NCBI GenBank assembly: GCA_937980645.1
Contig: CALJPQ010000006.1
Coordinates: forward strand, 1-64,000
Direction: 5' to 3'
DNA length: 64,000 bases
Origin: an uncultured Saprospiraceae bacterium
Lineage (GTDB): Bacteria > Bacteroidota > Bacteroidia > Chitinophagales > Saprospiraceae
A model generated the notes under the pieces. That model searched no databases. It saw only the letters and a program-made list of their open reading frames with translations, and was not told where the DNA came from. Positions 46,525 through 55,914 of this stretch are shown here, piece after piece; positions within the stretch are counted from its first letter, which is position 1; every line of letters starts with the position of its first letter. Made by a program: the position numbers and the translations under genes.

Positions 46525-46728
46525 GCAGGATGTAGTTAAGAAAAATTTTTTCGTTGAAACAAAGGCGCCGCCCACAGGTTTTTGGGAAAGGGCAAGCGAC
46601 CCAAAAACCATTCATCGCCGGGGGCTTATTTTTTACCGGTAAATCTTTTTGTTTTTGCTATAAAATACGTCCATTTGCAACAGCAAAAACAAATCGCCGC
46701 CGGAAAAGGCCAGAAAACGACCGCTTCT

Positions 46729-47721
46729 ATGAATATACAACCCTTTACCTGCATTCTCGGATTATGTCTGTTGGGTTGGAATGCCTTGGCGCAAGACCCC
46801 ATTTTTTCCCAGTTCTATGCGGCGCCGCTGCAATTGAACCCTGCCTTTGTGGGCAGCAGCCATGCCCCACGTGCAGGTATGGCCTACCGCAACCAGTGGA
46901 CGGGCTTCAACAACGCCTACCGCACCTACGCCGTATTTTATGAGCAAACACTGGAACGCCTCAATACCGGTGTGGGCTTCAACTTGGAAGGCGACGACGC
47001 GGGCAATGGCATCCTCCGCACCCTGCGCGCGTCGGCCCTGTTTTCGTATCGCCTGCAGCTGACCGGCCGCCTCGCCGTGAAAATTGGCGCCGAAGCCGGT
47101 ATCCACCAGACGGCATTAGACTGGGACAGGCTCGTTTTCCCCGACCAGATCGACCCCATCCAAGGGCCTGTCATCACCACCTCAGAGCTGCGACCCGACC
47201 AGCCGAACAAATCGCTGCTCGACCTGTCGGCGGGCTTCCTGCTCGTCAGCCCACGCTTCTGGCTGGGGCTAGGGCTTAAACACCTGAACACGCCCGACCA
47301 GGGTATTCTTTTCATCAACGACAACCTTTCGGGCGGCCTGCCCATGCGCTACACCGTGAACGGCGGCATGGAATTGCCATTGGGGCGCAGCAATAAAGGC
47401 GGCATGGCCTCGTTTATTTCGCCGAATTTTTTGTTCGCGTCGCAGGGGCCGTATCGCCAGGTCAACGCCGGAGCATACCTTGCTGTAGGGCCGGTTTTTG
47501 GCGGCGCGTGGTTCAGGCACACCTTAGCCAACGCTGATGCAGCCATTTTTCTGGTAGGTTTCCGACAGGATATGTTCAAACTGGGCTTTAGTTACGATAT
47601 GGTCGTCTCCCCGCTGGCCACACGGGCAGGTGGAACGTACGAGGTTACATTAGGCCTTTTTTTCGACCGCGGTCGAAAACGCCCGGTAGATTGGAACGAC
47701 TGCGGAAAAATGTTCCGATAA
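46729..47721 (+). CDS. PorP/SprF family type IX secretion membrane protein
   Basis: A 330-aa outer-membrane beta-barrel protein. A signal peptide (MNIQPFTCILGLCLLGWNALA) is followed by the family opening QDPIFSQFYAAPLQLNPAFVGSS. Alternating strands follow, with FWLGLGLKHLNTPDQGIL and a final GTYEVTLGLFFDRG. PorP/SprF proteins attach to the cell-surface end of the T9SS or to SprB-like adhesins; most genomes have several copies. ATG 46729 is used; the longer frame would add 49 unlike residues. gldJ follows after about 120 bases. Confidence 0.92.
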   Translation: MNIQPFTCILGLCLLGWNALAQDPIFSQFYAAPLQLNPAFVGSSHAPRAGMAYRNQWTGFNNAYRTYAVFYEQTLERLNTGVGFNLEGDDAGNGILRTLRASALFSYRLQLTGRLAVKIGAEAGIHQTALDWDRLVFPDQIDPIQGPVITTSELRPDQPNKSLLDLSAGFLLVSPRFWLGLGLKHLNTPDQGILFINDNLSGGLPMRYTVNGGMELPLGRSNKGGMASFISPNFLFASQGPYRQVNAGAYLAVGPVFGGAWFRHTLANADAAIFLVGFRQDMFKLGFSYDMVVSPLATRAGGTYEVTLGLFFDRGRKRPVDWNDCGKMFR

Positions 47722-47799
47722 TTGCGCCTCGGAAAACGCCTGGCAAAATTTAAAGGCGTTAAAATTTGCTGCCTCGCCAGCCAAACCACTTTCACACGC

Positions 47800-47807
47800 T
47801 ACATTTG
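47800..47807 (+). promoter_or_regulatory. Probable -7 box of gldJ
   Basis: TACATTTG, 37 bases before the gldJ ATG. Confidence 0.5.
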
Positions 47808-47844
47808 CTGCTCATTTTCTAAAACCGGATAAGTTTTAATAACA

Positions 47845-49353
47845 ATGAAGAAAACACTCATTCACGGGTTAAGCCTGCTTTTGCTGGGCTTGTTGGTTGT
47901 TAGCTGCGGTCGCCGCACGGAGCGTTCCTCCACAACCAACTGGAAGTACAACGACCAGAAGTGGGGCGGTTTTGAAAAACTGAACTACGAAGGTCAGGCC
48001 ACCGGGCCAAACTTAGTGCTCATCGAAGGCGGTACCTTCGTCATGGGGCGCACTCAGGAAGACCCCACGTACGAATGGAACAACGTGCAGCGCCGTGTAA
48101 CGGTACAGTCCTTCTACATGGACGAAACGGAAATCGCCAACATTGATTACCGCGAATACCTGTACTGGATGGCCAACGCTTGGGGTGAAAGCTTCCCAGA
48201 GGTGGTGCGTAAGGCTTTGCCCGACACGTTGGTATGGCGCGAGGAGCTGGCCTACAATGAGCCGCTGGTCGACTACTACTTCCGCCACCCGTCCTACGAC
48301 GATTACCCGGTGGTGGGCGTCAACTGGGTACAGGCCAGCGATTATTGCGTGTGGCGTACCGACCGCGTCAACGAAATGATCCTCATCGAGCGTGGCATTC
48401 TGAACCCTACGCCTGATCAGAAGAACGAGAACACGTTCAACACGGAAGCTTACCTGGCCGGTCAGTATGAAGGCTCCGTGCGCAAAAATCTGCCCGACCG
48501 CCGCACCGGTGGCGAGCGCCCCGTGCGCTTGGAGGATGGCATTATGCTGCCTGCCTATCGCCTACCCACCGAAGCCGAGTGGGAATACGCTGCTCTGGCG
48601 CTTATCGGCAACCAGGCCACCAGCAAGGACGAACTCTACACCGATGGCCGCATCTATCCGTGGGATGGCAACACCCTGCGTTACCAGAAGCGCAACCGCT
48701 ACCAGGGTAAAATGCTGGCCAACTTCAAGCGCAGCGCCGGTGATTATGGCGGTATGGCCGGCGCCCTCAACGATAAAGCTTTCGCTCCATCGCCCGTGCG
48801 CTCCAACTGGCCCAACGACTTTGGCCTGTACAACATGGCTGGCAACGTCAGCGAATGGACGGCCGACGTCTATCGCCCGCTGACCTCGCAAGACCTCGTG
48901 GACGTGGAAAACATGGACCTCAACCCCTACCGCGGTAACATCTTCATGCACAAAGAGCGCGACCCCGAAACGGGCGCGCCCGTCCAGAAAAACGAACTGG
49001 GTCGCTTAAAGTACGTCGTTCAGGACACCACCGAAACAGCCCTGCGCGACAACTACAAGCGCCCAGAGGTGTACAACTACTTAGACGGCGACAAGGAGTC
49101 GGAAGTCGAGTACCGCTACGGCATCAGCACGCTCATTAATGATGAGGTTCGCGTCATCAAAGGCGGCTCCTGGGCCGATCGCCCCTGGTGGCTATCGCCC
49201 GGGGCGCGCCGTTATTTAGACCAGAACAAGGCGAGCAAAACCGTCGGTTTCCGCTGTGCCATGACGCGCGTAGGTGCTCCCACCGGCAATAACGAACCTT
49301 CGGGCAATCACTTCAAAACGAAGAAAAAGCCCGTCAAGCGGCGCTACAAATAA
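47845..49353 (+). CDS. gldJ: Gliding motility/T9SS lipoprotein GldJ
   Basis: A 502-aa lipoprotein. The signal segment ends with VVSC (Cys21). The segment TNWKYNDQKWGGF followed by GPNLVLIEGGTFVMG is typical of GldJ, and the rest is a formylglycine-generating-enzyme-like (SUMF) domain: FYMDETEIANIDYREYLYW, GVNWVQASDYCVWRTDRVNE, LPTEAEWEYAA, NDFGLYNMAGNVSEWTADVY, and the late VIKGGSWADRPWWLSPGARRYL. GldJ is required for gliding and for stability of GldK in Flavobacterium. GldJ followed by murF is the known order there, which supports the name. A terminator follows. Confidence 0.93.
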   Translation: MKKTLIHGLSLLLLGLLVVSCGRRTERSSTTNWKYNDQKWGGFEKLNYEGQATGPNLVLIEGGTFVMGRTQEDPTYEWNNVQRRVTVQSFYMDETEIANIDYREYLYWMANAWGESFPEVVRKALPDTLVWREELAYNEPLVDYYFRHPSYDDYPVVGVNWVQASDYCVWRTDRVNEMILIERGILNPTPDQKNENTFNTEAYLAGQYEGSVRKNLPDRRTGGERPVRLEDGIMLPAYRLPTEAEWEYAALALIGNQATSKDELYTDGRIYPWDGNTLRYQKRNRYQGKMLANFKRSAGDYGGMAGALNDKAFAPSPVRSNWPNDFGLYNMAGNVSEWTADVYRPLTSQDLVDVENMDLNPYRGNIFMHKERDPETGAPVQKNELGRLKYVVQDTTETALRDNYKRPEVYNYLDGDKESEVEYRYGISTLINDEVRVIKGGSWADRPWWLSPGARRYLDQNKASKTVGFRCAMTRVGAPTGNNEPSGNHFKTKKKPVKRRYK

Positions 49354-49380
49354 GCCCAATTCTCCTACGAGCATCTCGCA

Positions 49381-49418
49381 GAACGGGAGTGACAGCGCTG
49401 TCGCTCCCGTTCTTTTTT
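49381..49418 (+). terminator. Terminator of gldJ
   Basis: GAACGGGAG-t-GACAG and CTGTCGCTCCCGTTC form a long stem with a short loop, followed by TTTTTT. Confidence 0.93.
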
Positions 49419-49430
49419 GCTTAGAAGCCC

Positions 49431-49438
49431 TACCTTTC
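49431..49438 (+). promoter_or_regulatory. Probable -7 box of murF
   Basis: TACCTTTC, 19 bases before the murF ATG, close to TAnnTTTG. murF is therefore not necessarily read from gldJ. Confidence 0.4.
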
Positions 49439-49457
49439 GCGCGTTTTTCGCCACCCT

Positions 49458-50804
49458 ATGGTTACGCTCGAACAACTCTACGCCGTCTATCGGCAACACC
49501 CCGACATCTGCACCGACTCCCGACGCATTCGGCCCGGCTGCCTCTTCTGGGCGCTCAAAGGCGAACGCTTCGACGGCAACCTCTTCGCCCGAGCCGCTTT
49601 GGAGGCAGGCGCTGCCTATTGCATCATAGACCGCCCGGACTGCCAGCACGACCCGACGCGCTGCCTGCTGGTGCCCGACACCCTCGAAATGCTGCGCATA
49701 CTGGCCACCCACCACCGCAAACAACTAGAGATACCTGTGCTGGCCATCGGTGGCTCTAACGGAAAAACCACCACGAAAGAACTTGTTACGGCCGTCCTGC
49801 GCCAGCAATACCGCTGCTCTGCCACTGAGGGCAACCTCAACAACCATATTGGCGTGCCACTCACGCTATTGGCTGTGCCACCTGGGGCCGAAGTTGCCGT
49901 CATCGAAATGGGCACCAACCAGCCCGGTGATTTGGAGCATCTGTGCGCTATCGTCCAGCCCACCCACGGGCTACTGACCAACATCGGCAAAGAGCATTTG
50001 GAAAAATTAGGCTCCGTCGAGGGCGTAAAAAAAGCGGAAGGCGAACTGTTCGACTATTTAGCCACACACGGCGGTTGCGCCTTTGTCAACCTCTCCGAAA
50101 AGCACCTTAAGGCTCTTTCCAAAAAGGTGCCTCGAAAGGTTTACTACGCTGAGGAGCGCCCTAACGACCATTATCCGCCCGGCATTATTCAAGTAAAACG
50201 CCTGCCTGCCGCCCCATTCGTACGTGCGCAATTCAACTTTGCGCCCAGCCAGGTGGTGCAGATAGAAACCCACCTGCTGGGGCAACACAATTTTCACAAC
50301 GTCATGACGGCCATCGCCGTAGGGCTTTACTTCAAGGTGCCCTCGGAAAAGATAAAAGCAGCCATTGAGGCATATCGCCCTCAAAACAACCGCTCGCAGC
50401 TCATGACCTGGGGCAGCAACACCGTTTTTTTGGACGCCTACAATGCCAATCCGAGCAGCATGCGCGCGGCTTTGGCCGTGCTTCAGGAGGTCGAAGCATC
50501 GCACAAGGTGGCCATCCTGGGCGACATGCTCGAACTGGGCGAAGCCACCGAGTCCGAACACCGCGCGCTCATCCGCTACGTGGAGCGCATGGAATTGGAG
50601 CAAAGCGTATTTGTCGGGCCGATTTTCAGCCAATACCGGCCTAAGGGCAGCCATTCGCTTTTTTTTCCAGATGTGGCTTCGGCCCGCGAATGGTTGGAGG
50701 CACAGCCCTTTGAGCGCGCGTTCATCCTCGTCAAGGCCTCTCGCGGCATTGGGTTGGAGCGCTTGTTTGCCGGCTCAGGTGAAGCGCTGCAGGGCCTGCA
50801 CTAA
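49458..50804 (+). CDS. murF: UDP-N-acetylmuramoyl-tripeptide-D-alanyl-D-alanine ligase MurF
   Basis: A 448-aa Mur ligase that adds D-Ala-D-Ala to the UDP-MurNAc tripeptide. It has the Mur N-terminal domain (TDSRRIRPGCLFWALKGERFDG), the ATP-binding GGSNGKTTTKEL at about 98-109, NLNNHIGVPLTLL, EMGTNQPGD, the C-terminal DAYNANPSSMRAAL and ILGDMLELGE motifs. All core residues are intact. It follows the gldJ terminator and overlaps the arginase-like gene by 30 bases at the 3' end, in convergent orientation. Confidence 0.97.
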   Translation: MVTLEQLYAVYRQHPDICTDSRRIRPGCLFWALKGERFDGNLFARAALEAGAAYCIIDRPDCQHDPTRCLLVPDTLEMLRILATHHRKQLEIPVLAIGGSNGKTTTKELVTAVLRQQYRCSATEGNLNNHIGVPLTLLAVPPGAEVAVIEMGTNQPGDLEHLCAIVQPTHGLLTNIGKEHLEKLGSVEGVKKAEGELFDYLATHGGCAFVNLSEKHLKALSKKVPRKVYYAEERPNDHYPPGIIQVKRLPAAPFVRAQFNFAPSQVVQIETHLLGQHNFHNVMTAIAVGLYFKVPSEKIKAAIEAYRPQNNRSQLMTWGSNTVFLDAYNANPSSMRAALAVLQEVEASHKVAILGDMLELGEATESEHRALIRYVERMELEQSVFVGPIFSQYRPKGSHSLFFPDVASAREWLEAQPFERAFILVKASRGIGLERLFAGSGEALQGLH

Positions 50805-51878
50805 GCGCTCGGGCAGCTGTTCGCGGCAAGCGGCCTGGTAGTCTTGAAACGAACACGGCACCAGATAATGGCGCCCGTGATTGGCCACCGAAGCCGAGGG
50901 CGCCTGAAGCCACCAGCGTCCGCTGCGCGCGCTTTTCCAGAAGGTGAGCGAGTAGTTCATGGTTGGGAAGTCCACCACATACTCCTTTAGCCCATCGGTA
51001 GAGAGGGGGAAGTCGCCTTTTCGATTGAAAAAGCCGTCCACAAAGTACCAGATCATTTGCGCCGTGCCCTGGGCGGTCAGCGTGCAGTCTTCACGCACAA
51101 AACCGTAGATGCCCACTGAAGTCAGTTTGTCGCTCATGCCCGCATATCGGCAGAGTTGGCAGGCCTCTTCCCAGGTGTATCCCGAAGGCGAAGGGCGCAG
51201 CACGCCCGGCGCTTCCGCTGCCTTGAGTGCGGCCAGATGGAAACACAGCAGGTCAGCATCGCGCAAGATGGGTTCGGCCTCCTCTAAGGCCGCGCGCGAT
51301 TTGCCCAAGCGAAGCACATCGAAATGGTGACTAAACAGATAGGCTACCCACTCTTCAGGCGTCTGGTGTGCCTGGCAACCGATAATGCCCAGATGAAACA
51401 GCAACCGATGGCGCGGCCGCAGCAGCGAAGTATAGACACATTGCTCTGGAGGTAGGGCCTGGGCATCTCCCATACGCAGTTGCTCATCTATTATAGCCAG
51501 GTTGACTGCCGATTTGGTCTCCTCGTAAGCGAGAAACTGCAAACGCGCCAGCTCGTCAGGTGCCGCTATCACGATAGGCAGGATACCGGCGCTGACGAGC
51601 TCAAACAGTACCGCTCGCATCGAAGCCGCATCGCTACGACGTAAATTCCCTAAATCCACTACCGTTTGAGGAGCAAAAGGGTAGGTCATTCGATACAAGG
51701 CCTCACGCACTGCCTGGGCTTGTGCTTCGACAGCGCCGAGCAAAGCCACTTTTGCTCCGCTTAAGTCGGCGTTTTTAGCGTCGAAAATCCGGATCTTTCG
51801 CCCTAAAGCGTTTTCGTACAGGGTATGCGCGCGCTCGCGAAAAGCCTTCGGAAGCGGCTTTAGCCAATGTTGAAGCAT
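50775..51878 (-). CDS. Arginase/agmatinase-fold protein lacking metal ligands
   Basis: A 367-aa protein of the Bacteroidota group annotated as formimidoylglutamase/arginase-like. The body is collinear with that group: ILPIVIAAPDE, AVNLAIIDEQLRMG, LFHLGIIGCQAHQTPEEW, DVLRLGKSRAALEEAEPILRDADLLCFHLAALKAAEAPG, YTWEEACQLCRYAGMSDKLTSVGIYGF, QMIWYFVDGFFNRKGDFP, and a special C-terminal tail GRWWLQAP...LVPCSFQDYQAACREQLPE. The arginase metal signature (xxDxDxxDP) reads CFHLAAL here, and GGDHS is missing, so no catalytic metal site is evident. Probably a non-enzymatic paralogue; function unknown. Confidence 0.78.
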   Translation of the reverse strand: MLQHWLKPLPKAFRERAHTLYENALGRKIRIFDAKNADLSGAKVALLGAVEAQAQAVREALYRMTYPFAPQTVVDLGNLRRSDAASMRAVLFELVSAGILPIVIAAPDELARLQFLAYEETKSAVNLAIIDEQLRMGDAQALPPEQCVYTSLLRPRHRLLFHLGIIGCQAHQTPEEWVAYLFSHHFDVLRLGKSRAALEEAEPILRDADLLCFHLAALKAAEAPGVLRPSPSGYTWEEACQLCRYAGMSDKLTSVGIYGFVREDCTLTAQGTAQMIWYFVDGFFNRKGDFPLSTDGLKEYVVDFPTMNYSLTFWKSARSGRWWLQAPSASVANHGRHYLVPCSFQDYQAACREQLPERLVQALQRFT

Positions 51879-51970
51879 CGTTTCCGTGTATTTTTCTGCA
51901 AAAAACGGGCTTCGCTACGTAGCCCACCAACCCTATTTTCATCAAAAGGCAGCAGAATAGGTGATAAAGG

Positions 51971-52004
51971 TTTGTTTTTTGAGTGAAGCCTTTACCTACC
52001 TTTG
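51971..52004 (+). promoter_or_regulatory. Promoter of the Glu/Leu/Phe/Val dehydrogenase gene
   Basis: TTTG (51971-51974), 22-base spacer, TACCTTTG (51997-52004). The box ends 8 bases before the ATG at 52013, so the leader is very short. Confidence 0.65.
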
Positions 52005-52012
52005 CCGCGAAT

Positions 52013-53290
52013 ATGGTGGAAACACGAACACCTGAGACGGATATTGCCTTAGAATTGGAGGTTTTGCTCGCTCGCTACAAGGAGAAGCAGCCTGAAATTG
52101 TCTTTGAATGGCACGACTCCGAGACAGCCGCCGAAGGTTGGATTGTCATCAACTCGCTTCGCGGCGGCGCTGCTGGCGGCGGTACTCGCATGCGCCAAGG
52201 ACTGACGCGCGACGAGGTCGTCTCGCTGGCCAAAGTGATGGAAGTCAAATTTAGCGTTGCCGGCCCCCCGATTGGCGGTGCCAAGAGCGGCATCAACTTC
52301 GACCCCGCCGACCCGCGCCGAGGAGAAGTGCTCCAGCGCTGGTATCGGGCTGTGCTACCGCTGCTCAAACATTACTATGGCACCGGCGGCGACCTGAACG
52401 TGGACGAGCTGAAAGATGTGGTACCCATCACCGAAGCGCTGGGGCTGTGGCATCCGCAAGAAGGCATCGTACGCGGACACCTGAAGCCTACAGAGGGCCA
52501 ACAGATCAGCATCCTGGGCCAGCTGCGCCATGGCTGCGCCAAAATGGTGGAAGACCCGCGCTATGTGCCGCAGGGCGGCTCGCGCAAATACGCCGTGGCC
52601 GACCTCATTACCGGCTATGGCGTGGCTGAGTCCGTCCGGCATTTCTACGACCTTTACCACGGCACCTCACTCACTGGCAAGACGGCCATCATCCAGGGCT
52701 GGGGCAACGTCTCTTCCGCGGCGGCCTGCTATCTGGCACAGAAAGGCGCCCGCATCGTAGGTATCATAGACCGCGAAGGTGGGCTTATTTGTCCACAGGG
52801 CCTTTCTGCCGAGGAAGTCTATGCCCTTTTCCACAACAAATTGGGTAATCGGCTGAATGCGCCCAATATGCTCCCCTTCGATGCAGTCAATGAGCAGATC
52901 TGGCATTTGGGCGCCAATATTTTTATCCCCGGTGCCGCCTCGCGCCTCGTTACTCGCCAACAGGTGGACGCCCTGCTCGACGGTGGCATCGAGGTCATCG
53001 CCTGTGGTGCCAACGTGCCGTTCGTGGACGATGAAGTATTCTTCGGCCCTACCGCCCGCTATGCCGATAAGCACACGGCTCTTATCCCCGATTTCATCGC
53101 CAACTGTGGCATGGCGCGCGTGTTTGCCTATCTGATGCAGCCGGACGTACCACTGACGGACGAAGCCATTTTTAGCGACGCATCCCAAACCATTCGGCGC
53201 GCGTTAAAAGAAATCGTAAAAAAACATGCGCTTCCAAATAACATTTCATCTAACGCCCTATATTTGGCCCTCAAGAGATTAGAGGGCTAA
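52013..53290 (+). CDS. Glu/Leu/Phe/Val dehydrogenase family protein
   Basis: A 425-aa oxidative deaminase. It has the substrate domain motif NSLRGGAAGGGTRMRQGLTRDEV, the catalytic PIGGAKSGI (Lys about 91), GTGGDLNVDEL, the NAD(P)-binding IIQGWGNVSSAAACYLAQKGA, and the late FIPGAASRLV and IACGANVPF. This branch could act on glutamate, leucine or phenylalanine; the specificity cannot be read from sequence alone. ATG 52013 follows a good promoter; the in-frame ATG at 51983 lies inside the promoter. Confidence 0.93.
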   Translation: MVETRTPETDIALELEVLLARYKEKQPEIVFEWHDSETAAEGWIVINSLRGGAAGGGTRMRQGLTRDEVVSLAKVMEVKFSVAGPPIGGAKSGINFDPADPRRGEVLQRWYRAVLPLLKHYYGTGGDLNVDELKDVVPITEALGLWHPQEGIVRGHLKPTEGQQISILGQLRHGCAKMVEDPRYVPQGGSRKYAVADLITGYGVAESVRHFYDLYHGTSLTGKTAIIQGWGNVSSAAACYLAQKGARIVGIIDREGGLICPQGLSAEEVYALFHNKLGNRLNAPNMLPFDAVNEQIWHLGANIFIPGAASRLVTRQQVDALLDGGIEVIACGANVPFVDDEVFFGPTARYADKHTALIPDFIANCGMARVFAYLMQPDVPLTDEAIFSDASQTIRRALKEIVKKHALPNNISSNALYLALKRLEG

Positions 53291-53419
53291 ACGGCTCCGA
53301 CACGCAAAAGTCTCTCGAATAGAAGAAGGTATCAAAACTCCGTCTTAAAGCGCTGGAAATCAATTCATTGACGTTGAACTAAAACTTTTAACATTATCAA
53401 ATTCTAAAAAAGTCACCCT

Positions 53420-54892
53420 ATGACAGTTAGGAACTTGCTTTTGAGCATTCTCTTCATGGCTGCTGCTTCGAGTCTGGTGGCTCAGGATGCGGCCGCCCCG
53501 GCAGGCGGAACGTACCGTTCTTTCACGCCCGCCGACCAGTGGGAAATCGGTCTAAACGCTGGCGTGCCCTTTGTTTCGGGCGATTTAGACAGCAAACTCG
53601 GCTTTGGCGGTGGTTTGCATGTGCGCAAAGCCCTTGATCATGTCTTCTCGCTGCGCGTAGGCGCTCTGTACGCCAAGACGAAAAACGAGCTGCAGGCTTC
53701 GCAAAGCTCTTCGGAAATGAGCTGGTTTTCCGGTTCGTTGCAAGTAGTAGCTGCGGTCAACAACATCCGCTTTAACAAGCCCAACCGCAAAGTGCTCCTC
53801 AATGCCTTCTTTGGCGTTGGTGCTACAAGCTTCACCACGGACTATACCAACGTGCTGCAGGCCGATGGATCGAACACGGGTCAGTTTAAAAGCGGCCTCT
53901 CACCGCTGATGGAAACAGGTCTGGGTCTGGCTTTCCGCGTAAGCCCGAAGTTCAACATCGGCGTTGAGTACGGCATCGGTTTCGTGCTGGGCGGCAACGG
54001 CGACCTGCTCGACGGCAACGAGAACGTGGACGCACGCACAACGACCTACCGCGACTACCTGCACTACCCGAACCTGCGTCTCAACTTCAACCTCGGCGGC
54101 AAAGACAAGTCGGGCGCCATGCGCGCAGAGCCGCTTTACTGGGTCAACCCGCTGGCACAGGTAAGCGACGCTATTGCTGCCCTGGAAGCCCGCCCGGTCT
54201 ATGACCCAACGGATACCGATGGCGACGGCGTGATTGACATGATTGACCAGGAGAAAGAGAGCCCCGCGGGTGCTCGCGTGGATACGCGCGGCGTAACGCT
54301 GGATAGCGACAAAGACGGTGTGCCCGACTACAAAGACAAAGAGCCGTTCTCGCCCCCGGGCTATCCGGTAAATGCCGACGGCGTGGCTCAGGTACCGCCC
54401 GCGTTGACGGAAGCCGACGTGAACCGCATCGTGGATGCCAAACTTGCCAACTTCAAACTCCCGACACAAGAAGGGCTGGCCGATTGGTTCCTGCCGGTGA
54501 TCAACTTCGCCAACAACAGATATGACATTAGCTTTAGTGAGTACACCAAACTGTTCCAGGTGGCTCAGGTGATGAAGAACAATCCGAAGATTCGCATAAC
54601 TGTTACAGGCCACACCGACCAGGTCGGTTCGGACACGTATAACAATGTACTGTCGTACAACCGCGCTAAGGCTGCCATTGACTTCCTGGTAAGCCAGCAC
54701 GGCATCGCCCGCGACCGCTTAGTGCTCGACTGGGCCGGCAAGAGCAACGCCCTGGTACCCGCTCGCGCCTCACAACTCAACCGCCGCGTCGAGTTCCGCG
54801 TAGCCAAGGCGGGTGAAACCGACAAGGCACGTCCGGAAGGCCCCGAGGCTGGCCAGGGCCGCTTCATGGGTAACAAAGCCACAGGCTATTAA
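53420..54892 (+). CDS. OmpA-family outer-membrane protein with thrombospondin type 3-like repeats
   Basis: A 490-aa protein. Signal peptide (MTVRNLLLSILFMAAASSLVAQ), a beta-barrel part (about 30-235), acidic calcium-binding type repeats (DTDGDGVIDMIDQE and DSDKDGVPDYKDKE at about 258-310), a linker, and a C-terminal OmpA peptidoglycan-binding domain (about 365-475) with TGHTDQVGSDTYNNVLSYNRAKAAIDFL and NRRVEFRV. It anchors the outer membrane to the cell wall. Homologues are among the most abundant outer-membrane proteins in the phylum. A perfect terminator follows. Confidence 0.92.
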   Translation: MTVRNLLLSILFMAAASSLVAQDAAAPAGGTYRSFTPADQWEIGLNAGVPFVSGDLDSKLGFGGGLHVRKALDHVFSLRVGALYAKTKNELQASQSSSEMSWFSGSLQVVAAVNNIRFNKPNRKVLLNAFFGVGATSFTTDYTNVLQADGSNTGQFKSGLSPLMETGLGLAFRVSPKFNIGVEYGIGFVLGGNGDLLDGNENVDARTTTYRDYLHYPNLRLNFNLGGKDKSGAMRAEPLYWVNPLAQVSDAIAALEARPVYDPTDTDGDGVIDMIDQEKESPAGARVDTRGVTLDSDKDGVPDYKDKEPFSPPGYPVNADGVAQVPPALTEADVNRIVDAKLANFKLPTQEGLADWFLPVINFANNRYDISFSEYTKLFQVAQVMKNNPKIRITVTGHTDQVGSDTYNNVLSYNRAKAAIDFLVSQHGIARDRLVLDWAGKSNALVPARASQLNRRVEFRVAKAGETDKARPEGPEAGQGRFMGNKATGY

Positions 54893-54920
54893 TCCGCCTG
54901 GCGGAATAGCCCTACCTTAT

Positions 54921-54966
54921 GCGGGCGCCTTTTGCCATCGGCAAAAGGCGCCCGCTTTTGATTTTC
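54921..54966 (+). terminator. Terminator of the OmpA gene
   Basis: GCGGGCGCCTTTTGCC and GGCAAAAGGCGCCCGC are exact inverse complements (16-bp stem, loop ATC), followed by TTTTGATTTT. Confidence 0.95.
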
Positions 54967-55021
54967 AGGGCAAACTAAGCACTAAAATCCTGCGTTAATG
55001 TGCAAGTAACACGCAAATCTT

Positions 55022-55867
55022 ATGACAAACAAGATGAAATCCACGCTCGCGTTTTTTGTGCCTTTCCTCTGGAGCGGGCTGGCATTTGCCCAGGCAGCGA
55101 TGCCTGCAGCTTCATTTTCGGCAAAGGGTAACGGCAATAACTACGCTTTCCAACCGGGCGAGCGACTGACTTACAGGGTCTACTATAACTGGAATTTTGT
55201 GTGGTTGGCTGCCGGTGAGGTAACTTTTGAGGTAAACGAAGATGATCGGCAGTATCACTTCAGAGCCGTAGGCAGCACTTATGAGTCTTACGAATGGTTC
55301 TATCAAGTGCACGATGTGTACAACTCGTGGACGGATAAGAACACTTTGCTGCCGCGCTATTCGGAGCGAAGTGTGCACGAGGGTAACTACCGCATCTTCG
55401 AGCGCATCCAATTTGACCAGAGCAATCGCAAAACTACCGTCTGGCGCGCCACCAAACGTGGCGACCCGGAGACCCGTACCGAGCACGGCGTCCAGGAGCG
55501 CGTCTTTGACGTGCTGTCGTCATTGTACTACCTGCGCACGCTCGATTTCTCGGATAAAGCTGCCGGCGCTGAGCACCCTTTCCGCATTTTTATGGACCAG
55601 GAAGAGTATCCGCTGCGCATGCGCTATTTAGGCAAAGAGAAAAACACCAAAATCCGAGGGTTGGGGCGCTTCAATACGATGAAGTTTCAGCCACAGGTCG
55701 TCGTAGGAAATATATTTAAGGATGACTCCAAAATGACGGTATGGGTCTCGGACGACGAAAACCGCATCCCCTTGCTTTTGGAAACGCCTATAGCCGTTGG
55801 CTCGGTGAAAATGGTGCTCAAAGAGCATAAAAATTTGAAATATCCGCTTTCTTCTAAAAAGGATTGA
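55022..55867 (+). CDS. DUF3108 domain protein, exported
   Basis: A 281-aa protein with signal peptide (MTNKMKSTLAFFVPFLWSGLAFAQA). DUF3108 pattern: YAFQPGERLTYRVYYNWNFVWLAAGEVTFEV, FRAVGSTYESYEWFYQVHDVYNSWTDKNTLLPRYSERSVHEG, RVFDVLSSLYYLRTLDF, and a late MTVWVSDDENRIPLLLETPIAVGSVKMVL. Probably a periplasmic beta-sheet protein; the family has no proven function. It precedes the tRNA gene. Confidence 0.88.
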   Translation: MTNKMKSTLAFFVPFLWSGLAFAQAAMPAASFSAKGNGNNYAFQPGERLTYRVYYNWNFVWLAAGEVTFEVNEDDRQYHFRAVGSTYESYEWFYQVHDVYNSWTDKNTLLPRYSERSVHEGNYRIFERIQFDQSNRKTTVWRATKRGDPETRTEHGVQERVFDVLSSLYYLRTLDFSDKAAGAEHPFRIFMDQEEYPLRMRYLGKEKNTKIRGLGRFNTMKFQPQVVVGNIFKDDSKMTVWVSDDENRIPLLLETPIAVGSVKMVLKEHKNLKYPLSSKKD

Positions 55868-55896
55868 CGCAGAGTAAGGGCTGCCCATTACCTTTG
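55864..55896 (+). promoter_or_regulatory. Promoter of the tRNA
   Basis: TACCTTTG at 55889-55896 with a TTG at 55864-55866 about 21 bases upstream. The tRNA begins 18 bases later. Confidence 0.55.
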
Positions 55897-55914
55897 CGGT
55901 GTCATTCAGCAACC

